A stretch of 64,000 nt of DNA. Origin: Baylisascaris procyonis. Its lineage: Eukaryota; Nematoda; Chromadorea; Rhabditida; Ascarididae. The position numbers were made by a program, and so were the translations under genes. The stretch spans positions 5,242,501 to 5,306,500 of the forward strand of contig JAZARR010000179.1 of the NCBI GenBank assembly GCA_037389465.1, read 5' to 3'. The notes beneath the pieces are model-generated. The model was given only the letters and a program-made list of their open reading frames with translations. It did no database searches and was not told the DNA's origin. Below, in pieces: positions 1-13,142 of the stretch. The stretch's first letter is position 1. Each line of letters opens with the position of its first letter.

Positions 1-3000
1 TAGCTGCAATTGATTCGAAAGTCGACGAATATCGTTTTTTTAATAAATTGAGAGGTGTAATACTCCAAGCACCTCACAATGATGGTACTTCAACCATTCA
101 ACAAGTTCATTATTGCCAACTTCTTTGTTGAAGTAAAAAATTTCTCAATTATACCATTGCATATAATTCATATTCACACATTCGTTTAAAAATACAACTT
201 CATGACTATAGAAAATTTACTATTTCATCAAGTAAACACATACGCATCCAAGTATTATCATAAATTTCAAAGATTTCATCGTCATATCAATTGAGATAGG
301 TTTGTCCGTTAATGAAAGTATCTCTTTCATTTCCGCATAGGTATCCGTTATATTCGAATCGCTTATTTTCGAGAAAATTTCTTCCTTACATTAATGATCT
401 TTATCTCTATTATGTATATAATCTTTAATTTTTATCTCAATCGCTTATAGGTCGACTTACCTTTAATTGCTTAACTTACAGACGAAATTGACTCGATTAG
501 CCTTGCGGAATTACTTTTACTTGAAAGTGATTGAAATTAATATAAACTTAAGAAAATTGCTAACTTTTCAATTTCTACTAATACAGAATTTCAAAGAGGA
601 TGAAAACATAACACTTGGCGAATCTTTTATAAAGTTTCATCATCGATGTCGCAGTGAAACGTCTTTAAATAATGACGCAAAAAAAAAATTCTTTTGAAGT
701 TTACTTGAAGGTCGTTCGCGGAATGAGTTGCTCAGTGGAACCTGTCGATCACAAGGGAAAATTACAAAAATAAAATAAAAATTAAAAAAAACTGATTTTT
801 CAATTGACAATTGAACATATGAATCATATAACTTCGACAACAATGATAATCAATAGAATTGGTCGAAATAATCGTATCACTTTGTGATTTCCGCTAGAAA
901 AATTCATTAAATAACTCGCAAAATTTTCTCCTGTTGATTCCGGTCTTTTTCAAAAAAAAAAAAAATAGTTTATTGTGTAATCTTGTTTCACATTTGTTCA
1001 TTTCATCGTTCTCTACCATGAAAGAAAATCTATTAAAGTTGAATTATTAAAAATACATTAGTAATGTCAAGTTGGAAAACAGATGTTTACGCCTAACAAC
1101 TTTGTGATTCGATGATTTGAAGTGGCATAAATAAGCGCTAATTAAAAAAGTAAAGGTTTTTGAAAGATCGATTAAATAGGATCTTTTACTATTTAATTAT
1201 TGAGTAATATGTAATCGACCACCATTTTCTAAGAAAAAGTTTATCATTTCAAATCTCAATCATATAGTTGTCAATCTTCAACTATTCTCATAAAAGAGTA
1301 TTTTTCTATACCAATTTTTTTTTGTTATTTTCCAATTCCTCTTATATTTCAAATATTATTTGCATCAATTTTATCTTCACAAATATCTGTTGTCAAAGAT
1401 GTACTTTGAAATTTTTTCATGGATTTTAGTCGCAAAAGAATTTGTTTGATTGGTGAAAAAGTGAAACGTTGTTGTCTTCGTCATGTATGTGGCGTACTTT
1501 CAAAATACTATTCGCCGAACACTTCCGCTTTGATCTATTATGAACGATTGAGGGTGATTGAACCTCTTTCAATCCGATTCTTATGTGCCAACTTGCAATA
1601 AAAAATTTTAAATAAGAATTCAAGACTTATTACTTAGCACTAGTTTATTTTTTATTTTTGCCTTAATATTCTCTACTCAATAGTTGTTTATTCGGCCACA
1701 TTTGCTGTGCTCATTTATTGAACTACATTATATCGCTTTCTGTTCAATTCTTTAGAATTTTAAAATTAAGCTTTTGGAAGATAAATACTTATATAATAGT
1801 GAGAATTTCATAAGTTAACTTCAACGAAGAACTTTTTCAAATCACAAAAGAAAATAACTACAAAACGTCTTATCGAAAAAAAATTTCGAACGGGTTTAAC
1901 CATTAGTAAGGCCTAATGTCTAAGAAAGAAAACTAATAAGAATAGGAAACTAATATGTCTTAAAAATATCACTTCATCGAGTTATAAAATTGTTGCTGAA
2001 AGACTTATATGCATGGCGCGCTTTCCAGATATTTTGGCCACGATGAAAATTCCATAGCACTTAAACCATATTCTGCTGGATCAATTTTTATTGCATTGTA
2101 TTATTAAAAAAAAGGACTATTTCAAGTTGAGTGAAATCTTTATTCCCCTTGAACTAAATCATCTAAAGATGTACGGCTTTTTGACTGAATCAAAATATGG
2201 CCAAGATAAATATGCTCTTCGTCGTTTCCTCAATGACCATAAATGGAGCATTTCGAAAATAAGATCCCCGAGGGAGGAATAAAGCTGAGCCAATTCTTCA
2301 AAATGTTCTCCCCCTCCATCCTTCTTTACCCCCTTTATTTTTTTCACCACCTTGCATTAGAAATCAATTTTATGGGCCTTATTTTTAATAACGAAGGAAG
2401 CAGGACGAATATTCGATGTTCCAATGCGTCAATTATTTCCTCAGAACCTGATTTATTGAATTCATAATTGCAAAAAAAAAAAAAAAACTACATGCAATAA
2501 ACATTTTCGAAGTGAAAGCATTTCAACGGTGTCTGAAAATCGACATCTCTATTTTGAGACTCATTCTTTTTTTCCCAAAAATTCATGCCGTGATATTCTG
2601 AAATTATAAAAATATAATAACGATGCGATCTACATGGAAAAGAAGTTTTTATTTCCAGTCGAGAATAATTCTCAAAGCAGAAATCGTAAGTGATTCAAAG
2701 AATTTAAAAAAAAAAAAAAATTGATATTATGAATTTTGCTATGGAAATCTAAAAATAATATGATTAAATTATTCGATAAGTCTAATTTTAAATTCTTAAT
2801 TCATCTCTTTGCACAGGCGGAATAAATAATAATTGCCTTCAATTTTCATTTGTTACCTTCGTTGAGAAGGAAGTATTATAGGATTGTTGGGGATATTTGA
2901 ACAAATTTTAATGAGATTTTGATCATTGATTGCAAAAAAAAACTTTATTATACATTAACTAAATGTAAGCAAAGGTGAGCCTATATCACCTGTAATCATT

Positions 3001-4270
3001 AAGACAATCCCTTTTCATTGATTGAGTCGTCTTTGATAATTATTTAATAGTGAACTGAGTGACACTCTTTATCGAACATCACTATTGTAATGGAGATTTT
3101 TTTAAAACTATAATGATTGTTTGATGAACACAAAAGTTCTGAGTGAATTTTAAAGACACAAAGAAACCTAAAATCGTTGATAGCCTTCAACCATTCTGGG
3201 CTACGCAATTGCTGACAATTTATAGCTAGAAGGACACTCGCTTTCTTTGCGGTCATAGCGAGATATTGAACTCGATGAATCATCACCAAAAATGCCAACT
3301 TTGCTGAGAAATGCGGATAGTGTGCATTTTAACTGTATATATACGATTGTTTTTCATAGTTCATTCAAATTAAGGAGTTTAGTAACCATGCGATTGCTTA
3401 ATTTTTATAGATTTCAATGAAAAATTAGCTTTTTTTTATAATTTCTTTTTATCTCGCAAATCTATTTTTGCTAATTTTAATAAATTAATAATTTTTATAG
3501 CTTAAAACGTCAACGAATATAGCCGTCAACGAACTATTAAAAAGTGCCTTAAAATTTTTCCGCATAGCATATAATTGGAACACACAGTGAAATATTTGAT
3601 TTTTTATTTTTATTTCTGTTGTCTGATAGAGATAGTTTATAAACGAAAAGTTGAAATTTATTTTTTAAAAATCACTCATTTTACCAAACTTCGAAAAATC
3701 GTTCAATTGAAAACTTGAATTGAAGTTGATAGGAAATCGGCATTTTTATTATCAAATTTCGATCCGATTCCGTGGAAAATAATTTCATTACATATAATGG
3801 TTTCTTTAGTGGCTGAAACTTACTGAAGTATTTTCCCCTGTTTGTGTTACAACCTCGCTTTTGGCGGTTTCGAAATTGCCCCAAATTGGCCTTCTTTTTG
3901 CGCCGCAATTTGATGTTTAGGCGTTTTTTAATATATACTCGGTAATTTGCTAATCCGAATAGGAGTTAATCACCGAATTCGATTTGACGAATCCAATCAG
4001 ATGTGTTTCTTTTTCTCTTTTTATTTGGCGCAATTGCTTCGTTTAAAAAAAAAGGGGGGGGGGGGGAAATTCATCGAAACGAAACACTTCAATTTTACTT
4101 AGTGAAAACATTTTATAATATTTATTACTGCTGTAAAATATATGCCTTCACAAAAACTCAATCAATTTTTATGAGTGACAAGATAATTGCATTGCAAAGA
4201 AGATCCTTTAATTTTTTTTTTTCTTTAAATATTTCGATTATTTTTGAGGTGACAACAAAGCATCAATAAT
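1..4270. other. Intergenic DNA, no supported gene
   Basis: AT-rich sequence with many A and T homopolymers. Several short open frames occur, but none has protein-like composition, a family motif or a convincing pair of splice sites. A short segment at about 2660-2685 lies between an AG acceptor-like site and a GTAAGT, but it is only 27 bases long and has no partner exon. The stretch lies downstream of the first ground-like gene and probably includes its 3' flank. Confidence 0.6.
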
Positions 4271-4276
4271 AATACA

Positions 4277-4282
4277 TTTATT
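4277..4282 (-). terminator. Candidate poly(A) signal of the first ground-like gene
   Basis: The minus strand reads AATAAA here, about 75 bases after the stop codon at 4358-4360. That spacing is reasonable for a nematode 3' UTR. In such AT-rich DNA the hexamer is common, so the assignment rests on position only. Confidence 0.5.
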
Positions 4283-4357
4283 CAAAATTTTTTTCAACGA
4301 AAGATATCATAGCACCCGATAATTTTTTAATTGTTAGCAATATCGACTTATAAATAT

Positions 4358-6472
4358 TTATGTTGTACTTGCAAAAGAAGTTTCCATCATAAGCGGTTTA
4401 AATGCATAACACGTAAGTGAATCGTTGCGTGTCTGACAGAAACTATCCGTATAGGCCGTATATGAGAAATCACCATTCGCACAAATTACGCTATATTTTC
4501 CGGGCAATTTTTTCTCGATTGCTTTACGTACCTTTATCATTGCGATTTTTGGATCTTTTTCCTTCATATTCTGAAAAAAAAATTGAATTATTATTATTAT
4601 TATTTATTTGTATGTGGAAATGCAATTATATTTACAATATAATTTATGTGGAATTTTCAAGTGAGAATTTCTTTAATGCGAAACTATTTTGCATAACACG
4701 TTTGCTAATTTTCAAAAATTTTCATCCATCATAGGAGGAATTTAAGTGCAATTTTTTTTTTGGAAATTTTTAAAAGTCTAAACGATATAAATATCAATGG
4801 CAATCCAAATGGGAAATAATAGGCAACCGTTTTCATTAGCATGCGCGAGTTTGTTTAAACTGAGAGGCAACAACGATAAAACTGTTTGATTGTCTCATAG
4901 AGGTAGTTAAATATTGTAAGGTCAGCGTCCGCATTTTATGGATCAAACTAATTGCCAACTATTTTACCTCAACTTCCCTCCACTTTCCCCACCACCTCTT
5001 AACCATAGTACCACTAAAATGATAAGACCCAAAAAAAGAATAGCTGTGAATTATGTTAATAATATCAATGCGCTGATGTTTTTTTTATCAATACATATAT
5101 TTTTATTAATAATATTTTATCAAAATACATCCAAACTAAACGTTCATATGTTGCTAATGAATTAGATACACTAAAGCTTCTAAGTAAATAAATAGAAGTT
5201 AAAAATTCACAACCTCATCCATGACGGATTTTAATTTCAGATTATTGCATATAGCATCATCAACAATCGTACTGAGTGTAGCGGTGAAATTTTGTGCGCT
5301 AATATCTCGCCGTTTTCGTGCACGCATCATACATGGTATTATACATGTTACGCAGCATACATTTTGGACGATTACAGGAGGCGGCTGAAATTGAAAATTA
5401 AAAAATTCATTACGTGTTTTAAACTCGTTAAGATTTATTGCATGATAAGTGAAAAAGTATAATAAAAGAATTTACATAGTATGCACTTCTGCGTTTTGCT
5501 TACCTATTTAATCGTCATTAGTGTTACTAATTAATTAAACACGAAATTAATTGAATATACTTGTTTATTTAAAACCCACCTGAAATACACCTGAATATTA
5601 TATATTGGATACTATCATAGTGCTCTATGACTGATCTGATTTGTGGATTATTTATTTACAAATGCAATCGATTTCAAACGAAAATCCGATCGATTTGCAA
5701 TGCAAAGAATTTTTTTGTGCTATTTTATGTTTGCAATTCCCTTTGAAATTGTTAGATTAATGTCATAATCGAAGACTCTAAATTCTCTAGCTAAAACTAA
5801 CGAATAAAGTCACAGAGACGATGCTGCTAAAATCTGATTCTACAAAGAAAGTGGCAAAAGCACATAAAGTAGACGACCGGAAAAGTGGGTGCAAAAATTC
5901 GGAAATTATCATAAAGAAACGATATTTTCATTGAAATACAGAAATATCAGAGGAGAGCATGTGTAGTGTGAATGGCAGTGTTATATTCGTTCTGTAATGA
6001 AGATCCTTCTGTGCAATATGTATAACAAAATCTTGGGGACTGGAAGTGGAGGAAGAAGAAATGGTTGGGTAGGGGCGGGGAGTCGTGGAAGTGAGAAACA
6101 GAACCAAATAAATGTGGGAACTCCGAACATTGGCCGTAAATTTTTTTTTTTTGATGAAAGTCATCATCGCCTGAATACCACTTCATACTAGTAGCTATAT
6201 GTCTACAGCTACCAGACATAGTACATTCTACGCAATGTTCTGAGCACAAAACAAATGCATTATATACGTCCACTTACGAGGCAAGGTGGAGGTGGTGGAC
6301 ATGGCGGTGGTAACGGCGGTGGACACGGTATCGGCGGTGGACAAATTCGTGGTGGGCATATAATTGGAGGTGGGCAAGGCGGTGGTAATGGAGGGCATGG
6401 CGTACAACACCCACATGCAATTACTGTTTGCAATTCGCTTAGAAGTACCACAATCACTAGCCAGTGACGCAT
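4358..6472 (-). CDS. Secreted ground-like domain protein (first of a tandem pair), 3 exons
   Basis: Exons on the minus strand are 6278-6472, 5214-5384 and 4358-4570, joined in phase 0 to give 192 aa. Residues 1-19 form a signal peptide (MRHWLVIVVLL start, cleavage before CGCC). Residues 20-68 are a Cys/Pro-rich arm of repeated CPPP units. The ground-like domain follows: a CCxxCxxxC cluster at 75-83, CNN at 111-113, VICANGDFSY from 150, FCQ at 166-168 and a last LTCYAF Cys at 176. The final CxGDFSY-FCQ-TCYAF series is the family hallmark. The first donor is GTAAGT and the second GTTGTG; the acceptors are TTTCAG. Ground-like proteins are nematode-specific, hedgehog-related secreted proteins. 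C. elegans members are expressed in epidermis and glia and are thought to act in apical extracellular matrix; the exact role here is unknown. The neighbour at 11148-13125 has the same layout. Confidence 0.92.
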
Positions 6473-6491
6473 ATTCTGAAAAGAAAGAAAT
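6473..6491 (-). promoter_or_regulatory. Trans-splice (or 5' UTR) acceptor before the first ground-like gene
   Basis: Read on the minus strand, a pyrimidine run ending TTTCTTTCTTTTCAG stops three bases before the ATG at 6470-6472. A 3-base leader after such a strong acceptor is typical of spliced-leader trans-splicing in nematodes. A cis intron in the 5' UTR would look the same. Confidence 0.6.
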
Positions 6492-7210
6492 ATTATTTTT
6501 TATAACATCTGCATAAATTCAAAGACCGAATTATCAATATTTGTAAGGCTATAGCATCTGAGGCAAATTCAAGAGTTCAAATTCCATATTCTATAGATCA
6601 ACGCTCAACGCTATAATATTGCTAACAATAATATCCGAACAAAATCTGCATACTTCTAGTAAATGGGATCCTCTGGAAAACACTTCATGATTAGATTTGA
6701 GTCTTACTTAACTCAATTTATCGTGATATCTTAGCTAAAAGACTGATTACTTCAGTGATTCTATTCACATAGAAAAGTATCAAATTCTCGGAACGAGTGA
6801 ATTCTATTGCTAACAGAGTGCCCTTTTAAAAGATTGTGTTTGATGATTCGAAAGTGTTTGGCGATTGATTCCCCACCAAAAAAAATGAGTGGCATATTTC
6901 TATAGTCTCTCAACGTCCTTCACGAACTAGTCTTTAAATAATATTCGATGAGTTTGTCTTTCTTGATGCCATCTAAAGAAAAATTCTGCAATAAATTGAA
7001 TAAGAAGGTGAACAATGAAACTGATCGGAACGTTCAAAGGAGCTGCAATAATCAACGAACATTATAAGCGTGGGTGAAATATAGAAGTAGGAGGGGCGTC
7101 AATGCAGAGGAAGTACATAGCATTGGAACACCCTAAAGTGAGCTGTAATTAGAACATTATAGTTGGACAGGTATTACTGAGCGCTAACAGCATGTGCTGC
7201 ATGATAGCAA

Positions 7211-7229
7211 GTAAATAAGTAAATGAAAA

Positions 7230-7272
<43 letters not shown>

Positions 7273-7296
7273 ATATGTGAATAAATAAATAAATAG
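7211..7296. repeat. (AAAT)n microsatellite
   Basis: About 86 bases of AAAT units, interrupted by a GTGA near 7277. Similar tracts occur at 30.97, 45.96 and 49.4 kb. At 45.96 kb the tract follows a repeated element tail, so some of these may mark retroelement 3' ends. Confidence 0.9.
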
Positions 7297-9946
7297 AATT
7301 GTACTAAAGGAAAAATGCTTCCAGCACTTATTTCCACATATGTCTCTTCAATTTCTCCAGGTCCTTTCTGCAATGGAATAGCTTGCAAACTAATGAAGGT
7401 GGCAAATCCCGTCGCATTCTTTTCCTCCCGCCTTCCCATGTCCTCCAATTTAAGTTCCCATGAAGTGGTGCATAGCATGAAAGTATTGAAATGTCCCGTG
7501 TTTATTGGATTATGGCATTCACCAAAATGTCATGCAACAGCGTATTTGTTCTCAATTTAAGTTTAGAAAAGATTGGATCAATAAGCTAGTCGTCTCTTTG
7601 TGGGAAATTTAACACTAAATTCACATAATATTTAATAAACTGATATGCCCCAAGGCAATTCAATGAAGCAAATAACAAGCGCTACACTTCGATCAATATT
7701 GTAATGTAAATTCGTCAATAACAATTTTAGAATAATTCCTTGCAGTTAATTAAAATGTGAGGAATTTTTCAAAGAAAAAAAAGATGAAAAAATATCATAA
7801 AGCACAACTCCAATATAAATTACGAGTTGATTGATGAATATATAAAAAAGCACATATTATATTGGCGTTATTAATGAATTTTTTTGCTTAGCAATGAAAT
7901 GAATTCCTAAGAAATCCCAATATGAATATTATTCTTCCGTATCTCTTCCCATTCTTTCTATATTAGTTGTTCGTTGTTCAATTACTGTTTTTTTTTCAGG
8001 TTTACTCATGCATTCTGATGTTGATCACTATTTTACGCTAAAACGACAATTCGACAAATAAAATTGCCTTCAGTCGGCGATGCCTTGCAATGGAAAAAAT
8101 ATTGGCGCTGTGGAGTCTCTAGCGAAATGTTTGAAATTCACTGCTGAAAGCATAAGAAAATATTTCCTCGAATTTAGTTCGACTACTCCCTATCCCCCGA
8201 GTTGTCATTTCTTTTTTTCCGCTCATTTTTGACGAGGAACGTACCGTTTAAAATTTCACTAAGTTGCAACTCCATTTGCGTAATCTTTATTTATTGATTC
8301 TTTTATTATTTAAATCAATCATCAAATCATTTTCGGTTCAATGCTTCTCTGATCCAGTTAGTTCCTGCGGTCTTTTCCAGAGCGTCACTCCATTTTATTG
8401 CATGTCGATCTCTACTTCTTTTTGCCAATCCGTGGTGTTAATTTTGTTATTCTTTTCATCCAATCGTCATTTTCCTTAGCGGATATATTCGTCGCCCATC
8501 TAAACTTCCTCATTCCCACCTCGGGCACCTACTTATTTATTTTTATCACACCTCGGAGCTACTCATTGGCTTTCCTTAGCATTTTTGTTCCCATTATCAT
8601 TTTTTTTCCCATTCTCCTTTCTACCACTACCACTAGCATGGACACTTTCTCGATGGTCTCCTACGTCTGAGAGCCTTAGAAAACTTTTGGCATTGCACTT
8701 TCTTAGAAGAATTTGAGCCATAGAACAGAGCCGTAGAACAAGTTTATGCATAATGGATTAGGTCCTTTGCATAATCGTGTCGGATAAAAGTGTAATTTGC
8801 ATATGCTGATAAAAATTTGCAACTCTCTTTCACGTACCACATCAGAGAGATTTAGACGTTCATTGTATATTCATTCGAAGTGAGATTACAACCTCAAAAA
8901 TACATCCGAAACAAAATATAACACACGAATTTTTTAAAAAGTTTTCAAGTGAAGAATGATCATACTTTGTACAATAGCGTAATTGATAGTTACATAATAT
9001 TTTTATAGATGAAACGTTGAAAATTTTTATATTTGAAAAAGGTATAAGTGTTGTCTATAGAGGTGTTAGAAAAAAAATGAAAAATTCCCTTTACTTATTT
9101 TCATATTCACAACAATTGTTTTTGCTAATATCTTGCACTGAGTAACGCGTTTTTGTATATTCTGAAAGATAAACAATTCAAAGAGTAAGAAAATGTTAAA
9201 TTTTTTACAATTTTCAGCAATGAAAACTTCAGAAGCTCTTGACAACTAAATGAATAGGGGTTTCTTTATGGGTTCGTAGAATTACTTTCGGGCCGTTCGG
9301 TAAAAAAAAAAATTCCTTCAAGATGAATTCAGAATCGATAAAACATAAGGTAACACAATTTTTGCACACAATTTTTCTTAACAATCAATTTCACCTTTAT
9401 TTCCTTTATATGTTGATTTTATCTTGTAGAAACGTTGGAAATATGCAACTATATTAGTAGAAAAATCCCTCACAAAGACTATATTAGGCATAACAGTGCC
9501 GCATACTTGTTTTCATAAATGATTTATCCGGCTCATTTCAATTATTGTTGCGTACTATTGTAGCTCACGATATTTCATTACTAAAAATAAATTAGGTTGA
9601 CTAGGGGAGGACGAGGGTTAAGTGGAATGAAAAACTACTTAAATTCTGCTGAAAGAGTGTATATTAGTACTTTACTTGGCAACAGTCACTGGCTAAAGAA
9701 AGATTTGCACCTGAAATTATATTGCGGTTGCTTTTTCTTTACTTATCGAATCTCTAGGTCTATTTCTTTCGAGCGTTTGAGTAAATTCCTTATTGAATAT
9801 ATTTAACGTTGAATAAGTAAGCGTTAATTATGCGCTCATTGAAACAGTTTGCCCTGCTAAAGTCGATTATAACCTGGTTGTTGGCGTTATGGGCTTTTGC
9901 AAATACTCGAATTGACGAGACTTGGACGAAAAATTATGGCCAACTT

Positions 9947-10014
9947 AAATGTCCAAAGTAGTTAAATGGTAGCGCACTTGCTCGAAAATTGAAAGCCCAT
10001 AGGTTCGTTCATAA
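9947..10014 (+). other. Degenerate tRNA-like sequence
   Basis: A D-arm-like block (AGTTAAATGGTAGCGC) is followed 26 bases later by a T-arm-like AGGTTCGTTC, at about the spacing of a tRNA. The anticodon stem does not pair and the acceptor stem is not evident, so this is not a functional tRNA. A tRNA-derived SINE remnant or old tRNA pseudogene fits best. Confidence 0.35.
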
Positions 10015-11147
10015 GTATTTTCTTTAACCAGTTACATAGATGTCAGGTGTTAATAACGAAGCCGACATATGCAGATAATTACCGTCTAAACGGATGCATT
10101 TTTCAGACACTACCATATTGGAGATTAGCTCGATTCAAGACAAGGAACTCTTATATGCAATAATGCAACAAAAATCGACACAATTCATTTTTGATAATGT
10201 TCCAAGACCAGTTTATTCACACATATTATTAAATAAACCATAAAAATGAAACAATACAATCTATAGATCAACATAGATTTGTCGATTTGTCGATAAATCA
10301 ATAAAACTATTTAATGAATCAATAGATCGATTACAAATTTACTACAATGAGTTCTCGAATTTTTAAAACATTCATAAAAATTTCAAACATTTTACATTCA
10401 TAAAGCGAGAATAACTTCTCGAAATTGTCACAATGCATTTATATATATGCAAACTCTTGCTGATCAACTAAATGGGGTTATTCTTATACACTTCAAAATC
10501 AACAAGAATAGTGTGAAATAACCATTATAAGCAAAGTTATCTTTGATTAATTTCTTCGCTGCGTCGATATAAAATTCAAGACTAAGTGACATGCAAAATT
10601 CTTTAGTATGAACTAAATGAGGCTAATCGATTGATTAGAATATGCATCAAATGCCTAAAGAATAGCAATATGAACATGCCTAAAGCAGAAGCAAAACACA
10701 AACATTTCCTAAAGGGATGACCACAGCACCAAGGTGCAACTGGCAATGCATTTAGAACGCCTAATCGAAAATTTATACGCCAAAATATGCAAATTTCTCC
10801 AGCATATATTTTTTATAAATATTTTTGCATATTATAGATGCTGAAACAAGCGACTGTTGACTTGAATAAACGACTACACTTGGAATAGAAAAAATACACT
10901 TTTGAATTTAAAATGACGAACATTCACCATCTAAATTCTCAAATATTTCGATGAAAAACCAATAATAAGAGGAAATCATTCAGATTCCAATACGTTTACA
11001 TTGCGAATTCATAACCTTATTACTTACTAGTATAAAAACCTTTATAATTACTGCAATTATAAAATTGTTGAAGTTAATCCATCAAAAATGCATCAATAAC
11101 AATTACAATAATAACTCAACTAGATGAACAACAAATGCTGAAATATA

Positions 11148-13125
11148 TTAGAATGTTTGGAATGCATAGCAAGTAACACCTTTTCGAGAAGTTTGACAAA
11201 ACGATTCCGTATATGCAACATATGAGAAATCGCCTTTTGCACATATTACGTTGAATTTAGCTGAAAGTGCTTTCTCAGCGGCACGTTGTATTGCTCGCTT
11301 TGAAGAACTTGGATCGCCGACAATATTCTGCAAGATCAACTAATAATTGCACAAGAAGGAAAAGAATAAAGTTTATGAAAGCAACATAAATCTAGTTTAA
11401 TATTGAAGCAATTGGAAATACAATTTAAATAGTAAAGTAGTATAAGATTCAAGGTTATGTACTTCTCGGCCGGGTCGCTGATTGAAGACACTTGAAACCT
11501 TTACCCTCCTTCTATCTGCCTATACCGATTCTTGTTTAAGTGATGTAATCGATTTGAAGAATCACAACACTTGTGCAAAGGGATAAACTATACTGATATG
11601 GCCATTTTCTATTACTGATCGGTTAATTTTTTCGTATCTCGATAAGCTTACTTGAAAATGCCACTGAGAATACTGTCGAGAGAAACGAGGGCTAAAATAT
11701 GTCTTCGCGGATGAAGAAAGCTAAACTTGAAGAGCGTGGATTTTTCTTCCAAATCGAAGTTGATTTTAGAAAGTTGATCAGTTGACTTGAAGATCTTCCA
11801 AAATTTCGATTGAACTTAATCATTCTTTCACTTTCTGTCCAATTCGCCATTATCGATCCATGATTATGCAAAGTATTTGATAGATTATAAATGAATTAGA
11901 AGAAAGAAGACTATTATTTCATTCTCTAGTTCTTTAATTTTAGATTTGATCACGCTTTCTAGATATCTTGCTTGTTTTTCTTTGACGTTTAGTTCCATTT
12001 TTTTTAACTTTTAAATCAAATTTTCCTGAAAAAAATAATTCGAAATATGAAGCAGGTTATGAAGTCTACAGGCTAAGAGTGAGAAAAACACATCAATATT
12101 GATGCGAATGAATTCCAACCTTCTCCATGATTGCTTTAAGTCGTTGATTATTGCACGATGGATCGGCCTCTATTTCAGCAATTTTAGCTGTAAAGATACG
12201 TGCTCCATGCATTCGAGTTCGTGCAATAAATTGACATGGTATCGCACAAAAACAGCAACAGTCATTTTGTGGTGGCGCCACATAAACAGGTTGTGGTACT
12301 GGTATCTGCAAACATAAAACTAAGCTAGTTATGCGATTAATTTTGAGTTTAAGCTTATACCTCAAAGAAAATAAAAACAGAATCGGTTTTTTTTTGCATT
12401 ATTCTCTTAATATTTTCGAAAAAAAATTATATGTATTATGTATATCTTTAATTTATTTGCAACATTTTTTAGCATCAAATTTTCCTCCGATATAGTTGCA
12501 ATTGAAAGGCCAACAAATTGTATATTTTTTATTATTCACCTTTGTTTTTACTTAGCTTTTTTTTGTGGATATGAATTTCCGCACTCTATCTGAGGTGCTA
12601 CGCAAATATGTCTTACTAAAGGTGTTTTATGTTTACTGCCGAAATGAAGGCATGAATGAAATTGCTAAATCCTGAATTGAAAACTTTTGAGGCTTTAGAG
12701 CACAGTAATTGGTGTACTAACGGATAGCAAGTCACGGTTTTAAGGATCTGGGAACATTATATTTTGAAATAATTCTCTTAGAATATTACCGGGCAGGGTG
12801 GTGGTGGTGGTGGCGGCGGTGGTGGCGGAGGTGGCGGTGGTGGTGGTGGCGGAGGTGGTGGTGGTGGGCATATAGGCGGTGGGGGTGGCGGAGGCGGCGG
12901 TGGGCATATAACTGGAGGAGGACAAATTACTGGAGGGCATATTGGCGGCGGCGGACAAGGTGGTGGCGGTGGTGGGCAAATTTGTAAGGGTGGTGGTGGA
13001 CATGGTGGTGGAAGGCAAGGTTGACAAGGTGTGCAAACTTGACATGGCGTGCAGACGCGACATCCACAACCGTAACCTTCTGCCCTTCCCAAACAGAGCG
13101 CAGCAAATAATATTGCAAATCGCAT
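11148..13125 (-). CDS. Secreted ground-like domain protein (second of a tandem pair), 3 exons
   Basis: Exons are 12790-13125, 12120-12305 and 11148-11327 on the minus strand, all phase 0, giving 233 aa. A signal peptide covers about residues 1-16 (MRFAILFAALCLG...). Residues 18-112 are a Cys/Pro arm: CGC and CTPCQ repeats, then CPPP units ending in 24 consecutive prolines (87-110). The ground-like domain follows with CCCFC at 128-132, Cys136, SCNN at 162-165, NVICAKGDFSYV from 200, FCQ at 217-219 and a last TCYAF Cys at 227. Both introns lie at the same domain positions as in the first gene: after the Pro arm, and at the M(E/D)(K/E) before an Asn. The proline arm is encoded by a GGT/GGC-rich run prone to length change. 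The expected location is extracellular, in cuticle or apical matrix, from family knowledge only. Confidence 0.93.
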
Positions 13126-13142
13126 CGTTTTCTGCAAATAAG
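13126..13142 (-). promoter_or_regulatory. Trans-splice (or 5' UTR) acceptor before the second ground-like gene
   Basis: The minus strand reads TTATTTGCAG, then six bases, then the ATG at 13123-13125. The arrangement matches the acceptor before the paralogue and again suggests a spliced-leader site. The signal is somewhat weaker than in the paralogue. Confidence 0.5.

Larger units (their letters stand above)
6492..11147. other. Spacer between the two ground-like genes
   Basis: About 4.6 kb separate the start of the first gene from the stop of the second. It contains an (AAAT)n tract near 7.2 kb, a pyrimidine-rich section at 8.26-8.65 kb that is open on both strands by composition, and a degenerate tRNA-like sequence near 9.96 kb. 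A 5'-flanking promoter for the downstream gene presumably lies in the first part, but no motif is recognisable. I found no third ground-like copy here. Confidence 0.6.

Noticed and set aside
3909..3922. TTTAGGCG resembling the nematode telomere unit TTAGGC
   Set aside because: Single occurrence, no array.
6255..6467. Gly-rich plus-strand frame opposite the first ground-like gene
   Set aside because: Shadow of the minus-strand CPPP repeats; the minus strand has signal peptide, splice sites and domain.
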